From an uncultured Eubacterium sp. (lineage in GTDB: Bacteria; Bacillota; Clostridia; Lachnospirales; Lachnospiraceae), in the NCBI GenBank assembly GCA_910584795.1, contig CAJUBZ010000004.1, forward strand, positions 62,001 through 126,000: a DNA stretch of 64,000 nucleotides, given 5' to 3'. Below, one piece after another: positions 43,449-53,265 of the stretch; position 1 is the stretch's first letter; each line of letters starts with the position of its first letter. Under the pieces are notes generated by a model that saw only the letters and a program-made list of their open reading frames with translations, did not search any database and was not told the DNA's origin. The position numbers were made by a program, and so were the translations under genes.

Positions 43449-44414
43449 TTATTGAAAACCTCTTATTTTTCGACTTGTAACCCCAATAAATCTATATAAC
43501 CCTATACAATAAGAAACCATCAATAACTTCAATTTTTTTATAAAATCCAAATGATTGTTTTTCAAAACATCTTTTGCATCTTTTTTTAGTATTTTATCTA
43601 TTTTTCGCTTCTCTGCACCCTCACAATTATTCTTTAAAGCGAATTCACAAGTGTCTCTAATATACTCTTCTAACGCTCTGTTATAATACTTCTTATTCCC
43701 ATTCTTTTTATGAAACTCCATTGCCTGCTGTAATGCTTCCAAAGAATCCAAATTTTTTATACTAAAAGAAACTCCTGTTATGCTGTTATCTCTTTGGTAA
43801 TAGAAATACAGACATTCGGAAAGATAATAAAGTTTATCAACCTTACAAAATATTTTATATGTAGTATACTCATCTTCTCGTGTTTTTCCATATGGATACC
43901 TAACATCATCAAATAAAGAGATGTCATATAATTTATTCCATGCACCCCAGCCAACTGCGGCGGCATATAAATATTCCATCATTCCATCTCGGTCTAATAA
44001 CATGTCTTCTTTTGTTGTCCAATGTTCATTAAGGCTTTTATCATCAAATTCCCTCAAAAATCCACAGCTGGATACCTTACAGTCATTCTCTATACATGCG
44101 TTATACAACTTTTCAAACATAGTAATATCTATATAATCATCACTATCTATAAATCCAATCCATTTTCCTGTAGCCACATCAATTCCTTTATTTCGGGCAT
44201 CCGATAAGCCTCCATTTTCTTTATGAATTACTTTAATTCGACAATCCTTTTCTGCCCATTCATCACATTTTTTTCCTGAACTGTCTGTCGAGCCATCATC
44301 TACCAAAATGATTTCAAGATTCGTATACGTTTGATTCACAATAGAATCAACACATTTATCAAGATAATTTTCAACATTATAGACTGGTACTACAATCGTT
44401 ATTAACTCATTCAT
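43449..44414 (-). CDS. GT2 family glycosyltransferase
   Basis: A 321-aa GT-A enzyme: VVPVYNVENYLDKC (8-21), LVDDGSTDSSGKKCD, and FIDSDDYID with the metal-binding aspartates. The motif set is that of capsule enzymes related to EpsE/EpsH and WbbL-type transferases. The C-terminal third is Lys-rich and may touch the membrane. Sugar specificity is not predictable. Confidence 0.92.
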   Translation of the reverse strand: MNELITIVVPVYNVENYLDKCVDSIVNQTYTNLEIILVDDGSTDSSGKKCDEWAEKDCRIKVIHKENGGLSDARNKGIDVATGKWIGFIDSDDYIDITMFEKLYNACIENDCKVSSCGFLREFDDKSLNEHWTTKEDMLLDRDGMMEYLYAAAVGWGAWNKLYDISLFDDVRYPYGKTREDEYTTYKIFCKVDKLYYLSECLYFYYQRDNSITGVSFSIKNLDSLEALQQAMEFHKKNGNKKYYNRALEEYIRDTCEFALKNNCEGAEKRKIDKILKKDAKDVLKNNHLDFIKKLKLLMVSYCIGLYRFIGVTSRKIRGFQ

Positions 44415-44435
44415 ATTCTCTATACCTTTCTTTTA

Positions 44436-45560
44436 TTAACATCTCTCAAAAATTTCTTCCCAAGCTTTCATACTTTCTTCTATACTGAAAAATTCTCTTC
44501 TATCTTTTGTCTTGTTTTTATACTCTGATAATTTTTCAGGGGTATTAACCATTTCTCTAATACCCGCGCAAAGTCCGTTTTCACTGTTTTCTACCAACAG
44601 ACCATATCTTCCATTATCCAAAAGTTCTATCGGACCTGTACACATTGTACTCACAACCGGTGTTCCAACCACAAGACTTTCTGCTACTACAAGACAGTAG
44701 GATTCATGTATCGAAGCACACACAAACAAGTCTGCTTCTTTAATATATGGATATGGATTTTCTTTAAAACCTAATAATTGAACATTATCCTTCATATCTA
44801 ACTCGCTAATTTTTTCTTTGATAATATCTTCTTCCGGTCCTTCTCCAATAATATTCAACTTAAATTTTAATCCCTCATCCCTTAATCCTGCACACACTGT
44901 AATCAATCTTGCAAATGCTTTTTGAGGCATAAATCTTCCAATTGCCAGAATATTAAACTCATTCTTTTGATACTCATTAGGAATAAATTCTACAGATTTT
45001 TTATCTATATCCTCTATATCAATGGGATTATATATATAAGAAACTTTTTCTGCAAATCCATATTTTTCAATAAATTTATCCCTGCAATCTTTGGAAACAC
45101 CAACAATCTGATGGAATGGTCCAAAAAATTCTTCTACCTGTTCTTTATTATAATAAGTAGCTGTAGAAATGTCTTTTGTGACATCCATATGCTCCCAAAG
45201 TATCTTTATAGAATCCGGATTCGTTGAGCCACCAATCAATGTTGCTGCAAAAGCATCGCCACAGGCAATCTCAATATCATACTTCTTATGTACAAACATT
45301 CTATAAACCATTTTTCTAGGAAGCCTGTCACACACAACTCTCACAAGATGATCATAAAATTTAGAACATGTTTCCTTAAATGGCATATTTGCTTTTTTAT
45401 GTATACGTTGATCTAAAAACTGACTATAATATCCTCCGGGAAATCTCCTCATAACTGTAACGTCATATTTTGAGAAATCCATATGGTTTACCACATCTAA
45501 AACGACCTTATCCAGTCCTCCCTTTCCCAGAGTATCTATATAAAATAAAATCTTTTTCAT
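44436..45560 (-). CDS. GT4 family glycosyltransferase
   Basis: Retaining GT-B enzyme of 374 aa. The N-terminal acceptor domain starts ILFYIDTLGKGGLDKV. The C-terminal donor domain has ILAIGRFMPQKA, IIGEGPEEDI and the EX7E-type motif in HESYCLVVAES. It is one of five GT4 enzymes in the locus. Confidence 0.9.
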   Translation of the reverse strand: MKKILFYIDTLGKGGLDKVVLDVVNHMDFSKYDVTVMRRFPGGYYSQFLDQRIHKKANMPFKETCSKFYDHLVRVVCDRLPRKMVYRMFVHKKYDIEIACGDAFAATLIGGSTNPDSIKILWEHMDVTKDISTATYYNKEQVEEFFGPFHQIVGVSKDCRDKFIEKYGFAEKVSYIYNPIDIEDIDKKSVEFIPNEYQKNEFNILAIGRFMPQKAFARLITVCAGLRDEGLKFKLNIIGEGPEEDIIKEKISELDMKDNVQLLGFKENPYPYIKEADLFVCASIHESYCLVVAESLVVGTPVVSTMCTGPIELLDNGRYGLLVENSENGLCAGIREMVNTPEKLSEYKNKTKDRREFFSIEESMKAWEEIFERC

Positions 45561-45569
45561 AACTTTCCT

Positions 45570-46586
45570 CTATACACGTTTTGTTATTTTATGTAAAGTC
45601 TTTTCTTTTACTTTTTTATAGCAAAAAACATAAAGTAGTATTAAAATATTTGACAATATGTGAAGTAAAACTAAATCAAGAACATTGCCTGCATATCTAT
45701 AAAATGGCAAACATATGCACAGCATTACGTCAGCAATTTTATAAGTAAATGGTTGTGAAAGGTAAAACATTAAACTGTTTCTTCCTATATATTTAAACAA
45801 ACCACATGAAATGTACTTACAAAGTACAATCACTCCTAACGAACCTGCAAAAGATGCCACAACTGCAAGTCCCATATTTCCATATCGTATATCAGAAATA
45901 CCAAATATATTTCCTGTAATGTTTAAATTCCAACAGCTCAAAATAAATGCTATTGCCATAGAACTTATTCCTATTAAGATTAATTTTAGATTAGCAGAAT
46001 TTTCTATAAAATTAATAATCCATTCCTTAACGAGTATTCCAATGCAAATGTAAAAAGCAGTTAATGGAATTAAATCTATTTCCCATACGAGAACTTTGCC
46101 TACCCCATAATAATATGCTGTAGCTGCTCCAAGCCAAACTAGCATTAAAACAAATATGTGTGTTCTGTTTTTGCACAATTTTAATATCCAATAAAGCAAT
46201 AATTCTGTAACAAACAGGCATGGTATAAACCAATAGACAGGATCATAAGCCCCCACACGATAATGCCAAAAAATTCTTGGAATGATATTTATCCACGGAA
46301 TATGAACACCTGACATTCCTAAAGTCAAACAGGTATTTTGAAAAACAGCATATAATACAACTGCAATCCACCATGGAAATACTAACGTCTTTAATTTTCT
46401 TATCAAAAATTGCTGAAACGTATACTTACTCGTATTAAAAGTGATTCCTGATAAAATAAAAAATAACGGCATATGAAATGAATAAATAAAAGCCATAAGA
46501 AGCTTTGGGCAAGAATAATGCCCTATTCCTACAAGTATAATAGCAACTGCTTTTGCTGTATCTATCCATTCTATTCTCTTATTCAT
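45570..46586 (-). CDS. Acyltransferase 3 family membrane protein (tandem copy a)
   Basis: A 338-aa multi-pass protein starting MNKRIEWIDTAKAVAIILVG with GHYSCP (His23). The next gene upstream shares nearly the same N-terminal 90 residues and topology, so the two are a tandem duplicate pair. The short RIEWID(T/I)AKA opening and HYSCP are typical of the fucose-4-O-acetylase-like branch of the family. Confidence 0.87.
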   Translation of the reverse strand: MNKRIEWIDTAKAVAIILVGIGHYSCPKLLMAFIYSFHMPLFFILSGITFNTSKYTFQQFLIRKLKTLVFPWWIAVVLYAVFQNTCLTLGMSGVHIPWINIIPRIFWHYRVGAYDPVYWFIPCLFVTELLLYWILKLCKNRTHIFVLMLVWLGAATAYYYGVGKVLVWEIDLIPLTAFYICIGILVKEWIINFIENSANLKLILIGISSMAIAFILSCWNLNITGNIFGISDIRYGNMGLAVVASFAGSLGVIVLCKYISCGLFKYIGRNSLMFYLSQPFTYKIADVMLCICLPFYRYAGNVLDLVLLHILSNILILLYVFCYKKVKEKTLHKITKRV

Positions 46587-46603
46587 TCATATCCTCCTTA
46601 CTC

Positions 46604-47644
46604 TTAACATTTTACAGCATTGAATCTGTGCTTTATTTTTTTATATGAATAAACATATATTAAAATTAAGATATTATTAACTACATGCAAAATAATTAAA
46701 TCCATAATGTTTTCAGTATATGTATATGTATAAAACGGTATTGCCTTAAATGCCAATACCAATAATATGTCTGCAATTTTATATGATATTGGCTGTGCCA
46801 AGTAAAATATAAGACTATTCTGTCCAATAAAACTTATCAATTTACAATGAACAAATGTACATAAGATAATAACTCCAATTGATAATAGCACTGCCGCACT
46901 AAACATTAACGGAACAATTCCATACCTGCCTCCTGCAATATCAATAGGTTCTCCAATAATATGAACATTAAGAAATCCCAGCAAACTTCCACTTATAACA
47001 CAAATCAGACAAATAAGTAACTGATTAATACGTTTCACTCTCTCAAATACTTTCAGGTAATATTTTTGTATTAAATACCCTATTAATACAAAAGCACAGG
47101 AAACCGGCAATAAATCAACTTCCCACGGAAGTACTATATTAACAAATTTTTGGTACAGATATGCACATACACCCAACAAAATTACCAATCCTATCAAACC
47201 TTTTTGCGACTTAAGAACTTTAAGGATCCAATATAACACTACTTCTGTAATAAAAAGGCATGGCAAAAACCAATATACCGGATCCCATTCTCCTGCCCGT
47301 ATATTGAAAATCAGTCGGAGTGGAATTGAAGATATTTTATTTTGATTCGCAGATATACCTATAGCTAAACAACACTCTTGAAAAGCAATATTAATACATA
47401 CTGCCAATACCCAAGGTATCAAAAATGCTTTTGCCTTTCTTAAAACAAATTTTCCAAATGTATATTTCTCAACATTTAAAGTACATCCGGATAAGATTAA
47501 AAATAAAGGCATATGAAAAGTGTATATCCAAATTAACAAATTTCCCGGGCAGGAATAATGTCCTACCCCCACAAGGATAATGGCAACGGCCTTTGCTATA
47601 TCTATCCACTCTATTCTCTTTTGAACATGTGTCTCTATTTGCAT
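46604..47644 (-). CDS. Acyltransferase 3 family membrane protein (tandem copy b)
   Basis: Paralogue of copy a, 346 aa, with an N-terminal extension of about six residues, then RIEWIDIAKAVAIILVG and GHYSCP (His29). It overlaps the GT4 gene upstream by 10 bp. Both copies are intact, so either each modifies a different sugar position or one is a recent redundant copy; the clear sequence divergence favours the first. Confidence 0.87.
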   Translation of the reverse strand: MQIETHVQKRIEWIDIAKAVAIILVGVGHYSCPGNLLIWIYTFHMPLFLILSGCTLNVEKYTFGKFVLRKAKAFLIPWVLAVCINIAFQECCLAIGISANQNKISSIPLRLIFNIRAGEWDPVYWFLPCLFITEVVLYWILKVLKSQKGLIGLVILLGVCAYLYQKFVNIVLPWEVDLLPVSCAFVLIGYLIQKYYLKVFERVKRINQLLICLICVISGSLLGFLNVHIIGEPIDIAGGRYGIVPLMFSAAVLLSIGVIILCTFVHCKLISFIGQNSLIFYLAQPISYKIADILLVLAFKAIPFYTYTYTENIMDLIILHVVNNILILIYVYSYKKIKHRFNAVKC

Positions 47645-48840
47645 TTTGCTATCCTCTTCTCAAATTCATCATAATAATTTTTTCTGTCAAATGCAAAAGT
47701 TTCTGTCAATTTCGTATATGCTTTTTGGGCAAGATTTTCTCTTATATCATCATCTTCCCTCATTTTAATCATTGCAGAATATAACTGTTCTTCAACCTCT
47801 GTATTCTTATCAACCATAATAGAGGTCTCCGCATCCAGTATCTCGATAAGTCCTCCGGAATTTGTTGTAATAATTGGAACTCTCATAGCCATTCCTTCCA
47901 ACGCCACAACACCAAAAGGTTCTTCCCACATAGACGGTATCACCAAAACATCTGCCACTGTATATATTGACGGCATATCTTCCGGAAAAATATATCCTGT
48001 AAAAATTATCTTTTCTTCTAATCCTTCAGCTTCTTTTAAAAGTTTCTCGAAATATTCATCTTTTGCTATCTGGTTATACCATCTGCTGCCTACAACCATT
48101 AACTTACAGTTGGATTTTTCCCTGCTTAATTTTTTAAATGCTTTTACTAACTCCAGGATTCCTTTTTCCGGACAAACACGTCCTGTATACATATAAACAA
48201 AATCACTTTCGTTAATATTATATTTTCGTTTCAACTCTTCTGTATTTGATACATTTTCTTTATTAAACTTTTCGAGATCTACACAGTTATAAAAGACTTT
48301 CATTTTATCGTTTGGTGCCACTTGCATAAAATGCTCTTTTAAATATTCACTGACAGGTAAAATTACCTCTGCTTTATCTGCGATAAACCTACATAAGTAC
48401 TCTGGTTTTGTTGTTCCATCAATGTCATTATGCATATGATAAATCATATGGTTTGTCCCATTTTTAGCATGATTATATATGTCTTCAAATACCTGCATAT
48501 TATTTTCTATCAGAATGACATCATAATTATCCCGAAAATATTTATGTATTAATGCTTGATTATACGGAATATATCGATAGTTTCGTTTCAATAATTTCAA
48601 AAATGCATTCCTTGCTTTACACCAAAACCATCTAATCGGATGAATGTGTATTTGGATAATTTCTGCATTATTATATTTAATTTTATCAAGTTTTGGCGAC
48701 TCTATTGTATATATATCCATAAAATAATCGCCACTCACTTCGTTTCCTTCTATAATTTCTGTTGTCAGCACCTCACCTGCACCACCATCAACTGCCGGAA
48801 CCGGAACAAACCCTGCTGAAATTACTGCCATACGCCTCAT
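47635..48840 (-). CDS. GT4 family glycosyltransferase
   Basis: Retaining GT-B enzyme, 401 aa. N-terminus MAVISAGFVPVPAVDGGAGE; donor domain VYMYTGRVCPEKGILELVKAF and EEPFGVVALEGMA with the EX7E motif. One base separates it from the GT2 gene upstream. The GGAGE loop is the usual substrate-binding loop of this family. Confidence 0.91.
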   Translation of the reverse strand: MRRMAVISAGFVPVPAVDGGAGEVLTTEIIEGNEVSGDYFMDIYTIESPKLDKIKYNNAEIIQIHIHPIRWFWCKARNAFLKLLKRNYRYIPYNQALIHKYFRDNYDVILIENNMQVFEDIYNHAKNGTNHMIYHMHNDIDGTTKPEYLCRFIADKAEVILPVSEYLKEHFMQVAPNDKMKVFYNCVDLEKFNKENVSNTEELKRKYNINESDFVYMYTGRVCPEKGILELVKAFKKLSREKSNCKLMVVGSRWYNQIAKDEYFEKLLKEAEGLEEKIIFTGYIFPEDMPSIYTVADVLVIPSMWEEPFGVVALEGMAMRVPIITTNSGGLIEILDAETSIMVDKNTEVEEQLYSAMIKMREDDDIRENLAQKAYTKLTETFAFDRKNYYDEFEKRIAKCK

Positions 48841-48841
48841 A

Positions 48842-49849
48842 TTACTGTCCCCTTATCTTTCTTTTCAAATCGCCTAGCCTTACATATGCATAAAAGTACC
48901 GCATTTTTCCACTAATAATGCTCTTATATAACATTTGTAAATGCTTACTGTTATCTGAATCCTGATATAATTTGTCTCTGTGTGGACAAGTTGAGGTAAT
49001 TTCTTTCATAATCTTTTTCTTTTCTTTTGATTTCAGCGAATCATTCCAAATAATATTTTTTATAATACAGTCTGCGAGATAATGAAGTACATTCATATTA
49101 AATACTTTTCTATTAACATCCTTTTTTCCCACATCAATATCATGCATGCGATTCACAAAATATTCTATTCCCTGTAATCTTGCAAGATTTGAATTATGAA
49201 GCAGACTATTACCTCTTTGCAAATATTCGTAACCTGCATAATCTATAAAGGTTATCTTGTTCCAATACGAAAGAAGCTCCATATTGTACACCAAATCTTC
49301 TCTGTCTATCACCTTTCCGTCTGCTAAAATTCCTGACTGATCTAGTACAGATTTTCTGTATAGTTTATTCCAAGCATATCCATAAGACATCTCCGTTATT
49401 GCCTGAAACAAGTAACTCTCCATTTCATCACGTGTATATGTTTTATTTCCCCATTTACAAATTTCCAACACATCGCCTGATTCACTTACTTTTTCATAAC
49501 CATAAATGACAACATCTGAACGTGTATCTTCTATGCTCTTCACACACCTCTCAACAAGATCTTTCTTTATCGCATCATCACTGTCAATATACATTAAATA
49601 TTCACCTGTTGCTGCTTGATATCCTATATTTCTAGCTGAAGATAAACCACCATTTTGTTTATGTATTACTCGAATACGGGTGTCTTTCTTTGCCAAATCA
49701 TCACAAATCTTCCCACTATCATCTGTTGCTCCATCATCTACTAATATGACTTCTATCTCTTCATATGTCTGACCTAAAACAGTTTCGACACATCTTTCCA
49801 AATAGTTTTCTACATTATATATTGGCAATATTATTGATACTTTCTTCAT
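48842..49849 (-). CDS. GT2 family glycosyltransferase
   Basis: A 335-aa GT-A enzyme: SIILPIYNVENYLERC (4-19), LVDDGATDDSGKICD and YIDSDDAIK. It lies between two GT4 genes, which suggests successive sugar additions. The C-terminal region is basic. Confidence 0.92.
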   Translation of the reverse strand: MKKVSIILPIYNVENYLERCVETVLGQTYEEIEVILVDDGATDDSGKICDDLAKKDTRIRVIHKQNGGLSSARNIGYQAATGEYLMYIDSDDAIKKDLVERCVKSIEDTRSDVVIYGYEKVSESGDVLEICKWGNKTYTRDEMESYLFQAITEMSYGYAWNKLYRKSVLDQSGILADGKVIDREDLVYNMELLSYWNKITFIDYAGYEYLQRGNSLLHNSNLARLQGIEYFVNRMHDIDVGKKDVNRKVFNMNVLHYLADCIIKNIIWNDSLKSKEKKKIMKEITSTCPHRDKLYQDSDNSKHLQMLYKSIISGKMRYFYAYVRLGDLKRKIRGQ

Positions 49850-49871
49850 ATTTATCTCCTAATAGTTTTAT

Positions 49872-50951
49872 TTATAAATCAAGTAATAATTTTTCCCACT
49901 GTCTGACTATCTTATCTAAATCAAACTTTTCTGTTCCAATCAATGCATTTTGTGAAAATCGTTTTCTCTCATCGACATTTTCAATGAGTAAGTTAATTTT
50001 ATCAGCCATTCCCTGAATATCAAAACAATCTATTAAATAGCCATTTATTCCATCTTCTATAATTTCTGATGGTCCTGCCGGACACTTAAAACTAATACAG
50101 GGCAGTCCCATATTCTTAGCCTCTGTTAAAACCAACCCAAATCCTTCGTATCTTGATGTAAGCACATAGAGCGCTGCATCTCTGTAATATTCTTGTATGT
50201 TATTTACATTTCCCTTTAATATTACATTTTTCTCCAGACCTTCTTGCTGGATTTTTGCTTCCAATTCTGTACGATTTTCACCTTCCCCACAAATTATCCA
50301 TTGCCAATCGCTATGTTTTGCAAATACAAGTTTTGCAACATCTACTAACATATCAAAACCTTTTTGCTCTACCAGTCTGCCGGCACTAATAATAGTCTTG
50401 CTTTGGGAATTGTAAAGATATTTACTCTTAGCCTTTTCAATCGGATTATAAATTCGTACTAATTTTCCCTTTACAGCCACTTCTTTCTGATAATATCCCT
50501 TATCCTCATCTGTCAGTACCACAATAGCATCTGCCTTCTTCGCTGCCAGTTTTCTAGTATACTTTCTGTAACTTACATAAGGGTTCTGATAATAGTTAAA
50601 CTGTTCCCACGATATCACCTTACATTTTGTTTTTCTAACGGCTGGTATAGAATACATATCTAAGATTCCATCAATATCTATTAATATATCTATATCCTGC
50701 ATTTCAATAAATTTTTTAATGCCCCTAATATATGTAAGAATTCTCTTTCCACTCACTTCTTCATTAAACAAAACATACCGTTTTATTTTTTTATCCAATG
50801 GAAAAAATGTATCACTGTTCTTTTCCCACAAACTCAAAAAACATACATCAAATTCCCCTCTTTTAGTTAATGCATTTGCAATAACTGACCCGACTCTTTC
50901 AGTTCCACCACTTCGTGTTATATCACCTGAAAAAAAACATATATTTTTCAT
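49872..50951 (-). CDS. GT4 family glycosyltransferase
   Basis: A 359-aa GT-B enzyme. It begins KNICFFSGDITRSGGTERV; the donor domain has TIISAGRLVEQKGFDMLVD, ICGEGENRTELE and YEGFGLVLTEAKNMG. The start at 50951 is chosen because AGGAG lies just upstream; the longer frame to 50987 would overlap the GT2 gene upstream. The GGTERV loop is shared with GalNAc and GlcNAc transferases of capsule systems, a weak hint only. Confidence 0.9.
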   Translation of the reverse strand: MKNICFFSGDITRSGGTERVGSVIANALTKRGEFDVCFLSLWEKNSDTFFPLDKKIKRYVLFNEEVSGKRILTYIRGIKKFIEMQDIDILIDIDGILDMYSIPAVRKTKCKVISWEQFNYYQNPYVSYRKYTRKLAAKKADAIVVLTDEDKGYYQKEVAVKGKLVRIYNPIEKAKSKYLYNSQSKTIISAGRLVEQKGFDMLVDVAKLVFAKHSDWQWIICGEGENRTELEAKIQQEGLEKNVILKGNVNNIQEYYRDAALYVLTSRYEGFGLVLTEAKNMGLPCISFKCPAGPSEIIEDGINGYLIDCFDIQGMADKINLLIENVDERKRFSQNALIGTEKFDLDKIVRQWEKLLLDL

Positions 50952-50959
50952 TTCTTCTC

Positions 50960-52132
50960 CTATGCTATAAAGCTGGCCGCTTTCCATAATTTATAATTTC
51001 GCTGTTGAAATGCCTTATCTAAATCTTTATTTATTATACTCTGCTCTGTCTCATACTTTTCGGGGCGTATATTGTCTAACAACTCACACCCTAAAACGAA
51101 AACAGCTTCCAGTACTTCATCATCTAATTTAGATAATCTGTGAAGCATTAAGTTTGAAAGATGACCTGAAACTAAGTGATACTCAGTTGCATCTTTCGGC
51201 AAACCGTTTTCTCTTGCCTGTTTCACCGCATCATAGATCACCCATAAATGATCTATTGTCTTTTCTGAATTTCTTGCCGTTTTAGATATTCCATTCGGAT
51301 TAACCCGATATCCATATACCATCTCTTCTAAAACAACCATTCTTTTGCTCATTCGGTACAAAACATTGCATATTATAGTATCCTCATACCACGCACCACT
51401 AGGAAATCTTAAATGATTAAACATTTCCCTTCTGCAAATCTTTCCCCATGCAAACCCCATATTTCTAACTGCTTCTTTAGGATTATCAATAATAGTCTTT
51501 GATTGATTTATAAAATAATTCTTATCCCTGTCATTAGAAAATGTGTAATAACTTCCTATTACAATATCTGCATCTTCAGCATATGCTTTGCCTAACATTA
51601 ACTCCAGACTATCTTCACACAATACATCATCTGAATCAATAAACATCACATATTTTCCAACTGCTGCGTTTAATCCTGTGTTTCTGGCTCCTGACAAACC
51701 TTGATTTTCCTGTATAATATATTTAATTCTATCGTCTTTAAATTCCCTGATGATACTGTCACTGCCATCTGTTGCTCCATCATTAACGATAATAATTTCT
51801 ATTTTATATTCTGTTCTTTGACGTATTACAGATTCTATACATTCTTGCACATACTGCTCCACGTTATATACAGGTATGACAATAGACAAATCTATCGTAG
51901 TATCTGTTTCATTACAAACCATGTTACTGCTTGTATTGTCAATATTTTTACGCACACTGTCAACTTTCCGATATGCCTCTTCATATGTCATGCAACTTAT
52001 ATATTTCTGACATTTTCTACGCTGAAATTTATATCGCAGATAAAGACACCAGTATGCCATAACAGATAATATCTTCGACAATGTTTTTATTTTAGTTAAT
52101 TTAAAGAATCCATTATATAATCTCTGTTTCAT
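50960..52132 (-). CDS. GT2 family glycosyltransferase with N-terminal extension
   Basis: A 390-aa GT-A enzyme. The catalytic motifs start later than in its neighbours (VIPVYNVEQYVQEC near 85-98, IVNDGATDGSD, FIDSDDVL), so about 80 residues precede the domain; these include a hydrophobic stretch near 24-34 and a basic, Cys-containing segment. The extension may anchor it to the membrane or to the polymerase, whose gene it overlaps by 20 bp. Confidence 0.88.
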   Translation of the reverse strand: MKQRLYNGFFKLTKIKTLSKILSVMAYWCLYLRYKFQRRKCQKYISCMTYEEAYRKVDSVRKNIDNTSSNMVCNETDTTIDLSIVIPVYNVEQYVQECIESVIRQRTEYKIEIIIVNDGATDGSDSIIREFKDDRIKYIIQENQGLSGARNTGLNAAVGKYVMFIDSDDVLCEDSLELMLGKAYAEDADIVIGSYYTFSNDRDKNYFINQSKTIIDNPKEAVRNMGFAWGKICRREMFNHLRFPSGAWYEDTIICNVLYRMSKRMVVLEEMVYGYRVNPNGISKTARNSEKTIDHLWVIYDAVKQARENGLPKDATEYHLVSGHLSNLMLHRLSKLDDEVLEAVFVLGCELLDNIRPEKYETEQSIINKDLDKAFQQRNYKLWKAASFIA

Positions 52133-53255
52133 ACTTTAACTCCGTTATCACTCTATTCTCTTTATAACTCACACTGTGAAATGCCAACAACTGCATAATT
52201 GGAAAAGTTGTTGCCTCATGTCTAACCCAAGAACCAAAATCCGGTTCAAAAACCACAGAACCAAAAAAGTAAGCCACGAAACAAGACAATACAACAACCA
52301 TTTTATTATCAATATCTCTAATATTCTTTAACGTTCGGAATAAATAGTACAAAATAAAAATCTGATAAAAGAAAAATGGTGCATATCCAGGACTTTTCAC
52401 CAATAACTCTATTGGAAACATCATACGGACTGAATTAATTACATAATCAATCATAAAGTTCCCTAAATTTCCATTAACAGTAATTGGATTATATATTGCG
52501 GAATTTGCCCCGCCTCCTGCATCTTTCACTGTACTCGTGATTCCATCTCTCACATTCAGTGCATCCATATAATCATCATAAGCAACAAACTTACTTGCAT
52601 AGAAAAATGCAAAGATTCCTGCGAAACATAAAAAAACAGTAAAAATAATAATAAATTTTGTTATTTTTCTTCTCTTTCTTAACCATAAAAATATAACATA
52701 CAGAAATATGCTCATAACAGCCATTAATATATAATAACTTCGAAAACTCAAGCTTTCATAATAAAATACCCCTGCACATCCTAATATCTTAATCAAAGTA
52801 TTTTTTATCGGCAGACTAATCACTATATAAATTGCAAGGAAATATAAAATCTGTATCATTTCTTTATTGATATTAAATACATAAATATTTAATACTCCTG
52901 TTGCCATTAATGTGAAAAGGACTTCTTTCATCTCCATTTCCTGCACTTTAGATACCATAAATAAAATCAACGGTGTCATAATTATGCCATAAAAGATAGA
53001 AAACTGATTGACATCTGTAAGATTAAAAATATTAATCTTTGTATGAAAATCCACAGTGTCCTGATATCCTGTCCATGCTCCCATGCTTCCATTATCTGTC
53101 AACATGGCTACCATTCTCCAGCTATCAAAAAAGTATCTGGGTGGCAAGAAGTATATATATATAATTTTTGCCAGTATTGCTACTGGTATAATAAGCTTTA
53201 TCGCCAAATCTCTATTTTGTTGTCTGATTTTTCTTTGCTGCAAATCCAATTTCAA
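52113..53255 (-). CDS. EpsG-like polysaccharide polymerase
   Basis: Probable Wzy-type polymerase joining flipped repeat units outside the membrane. The 380-aa protein has about ten hydrophobic segments and a soluble loop with YFFDSWRMVAML near 42-53, a pattern seen in EpsG-family proteins. It ends with a short cytoplasmic tail. It is the only polymerase candidate in the window and lies beside GT genes, as usual for wzy. Wzy proteins are poorly conserved, so the assignment rests on topology and context. Confidence 0.7.
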   Translation of the reverse strand: MKLDLQQRKIRQQNRDLAIKLIIPVAILAKIIYIYFLPPRYFFDSWRMVAMLTDNGSMGAWTGYQDTVDFHTKINIFNLTDVNQFSIFYGIIMTPLILFMVSKVQEMEMKEVLFTLMATGVLNIYVFNINKEMIQILYFLAIYIVISLPIKNTLIKILGCAGVFYYESLSFRSYYILMAVMSIFLYVIFLWLRKRRKITKFIIIFTVFLCFAGIFAFFYASKFVAYDDYMDALNVRDGITSTVKDAGGGANSAIYNPITVNGNLGNFMIDYVINSVRMMFPIELLVKSPGYAPFFFYQIFILYYLFRTLKNIRDIDNKMVVVLSCFVAYFFGSVVFEPDFGSWVRHEATTFPIMQLLAFHSVSYKENRVITELKYETEII

Positions 53256-53265
53256 ATCCTCTTAC

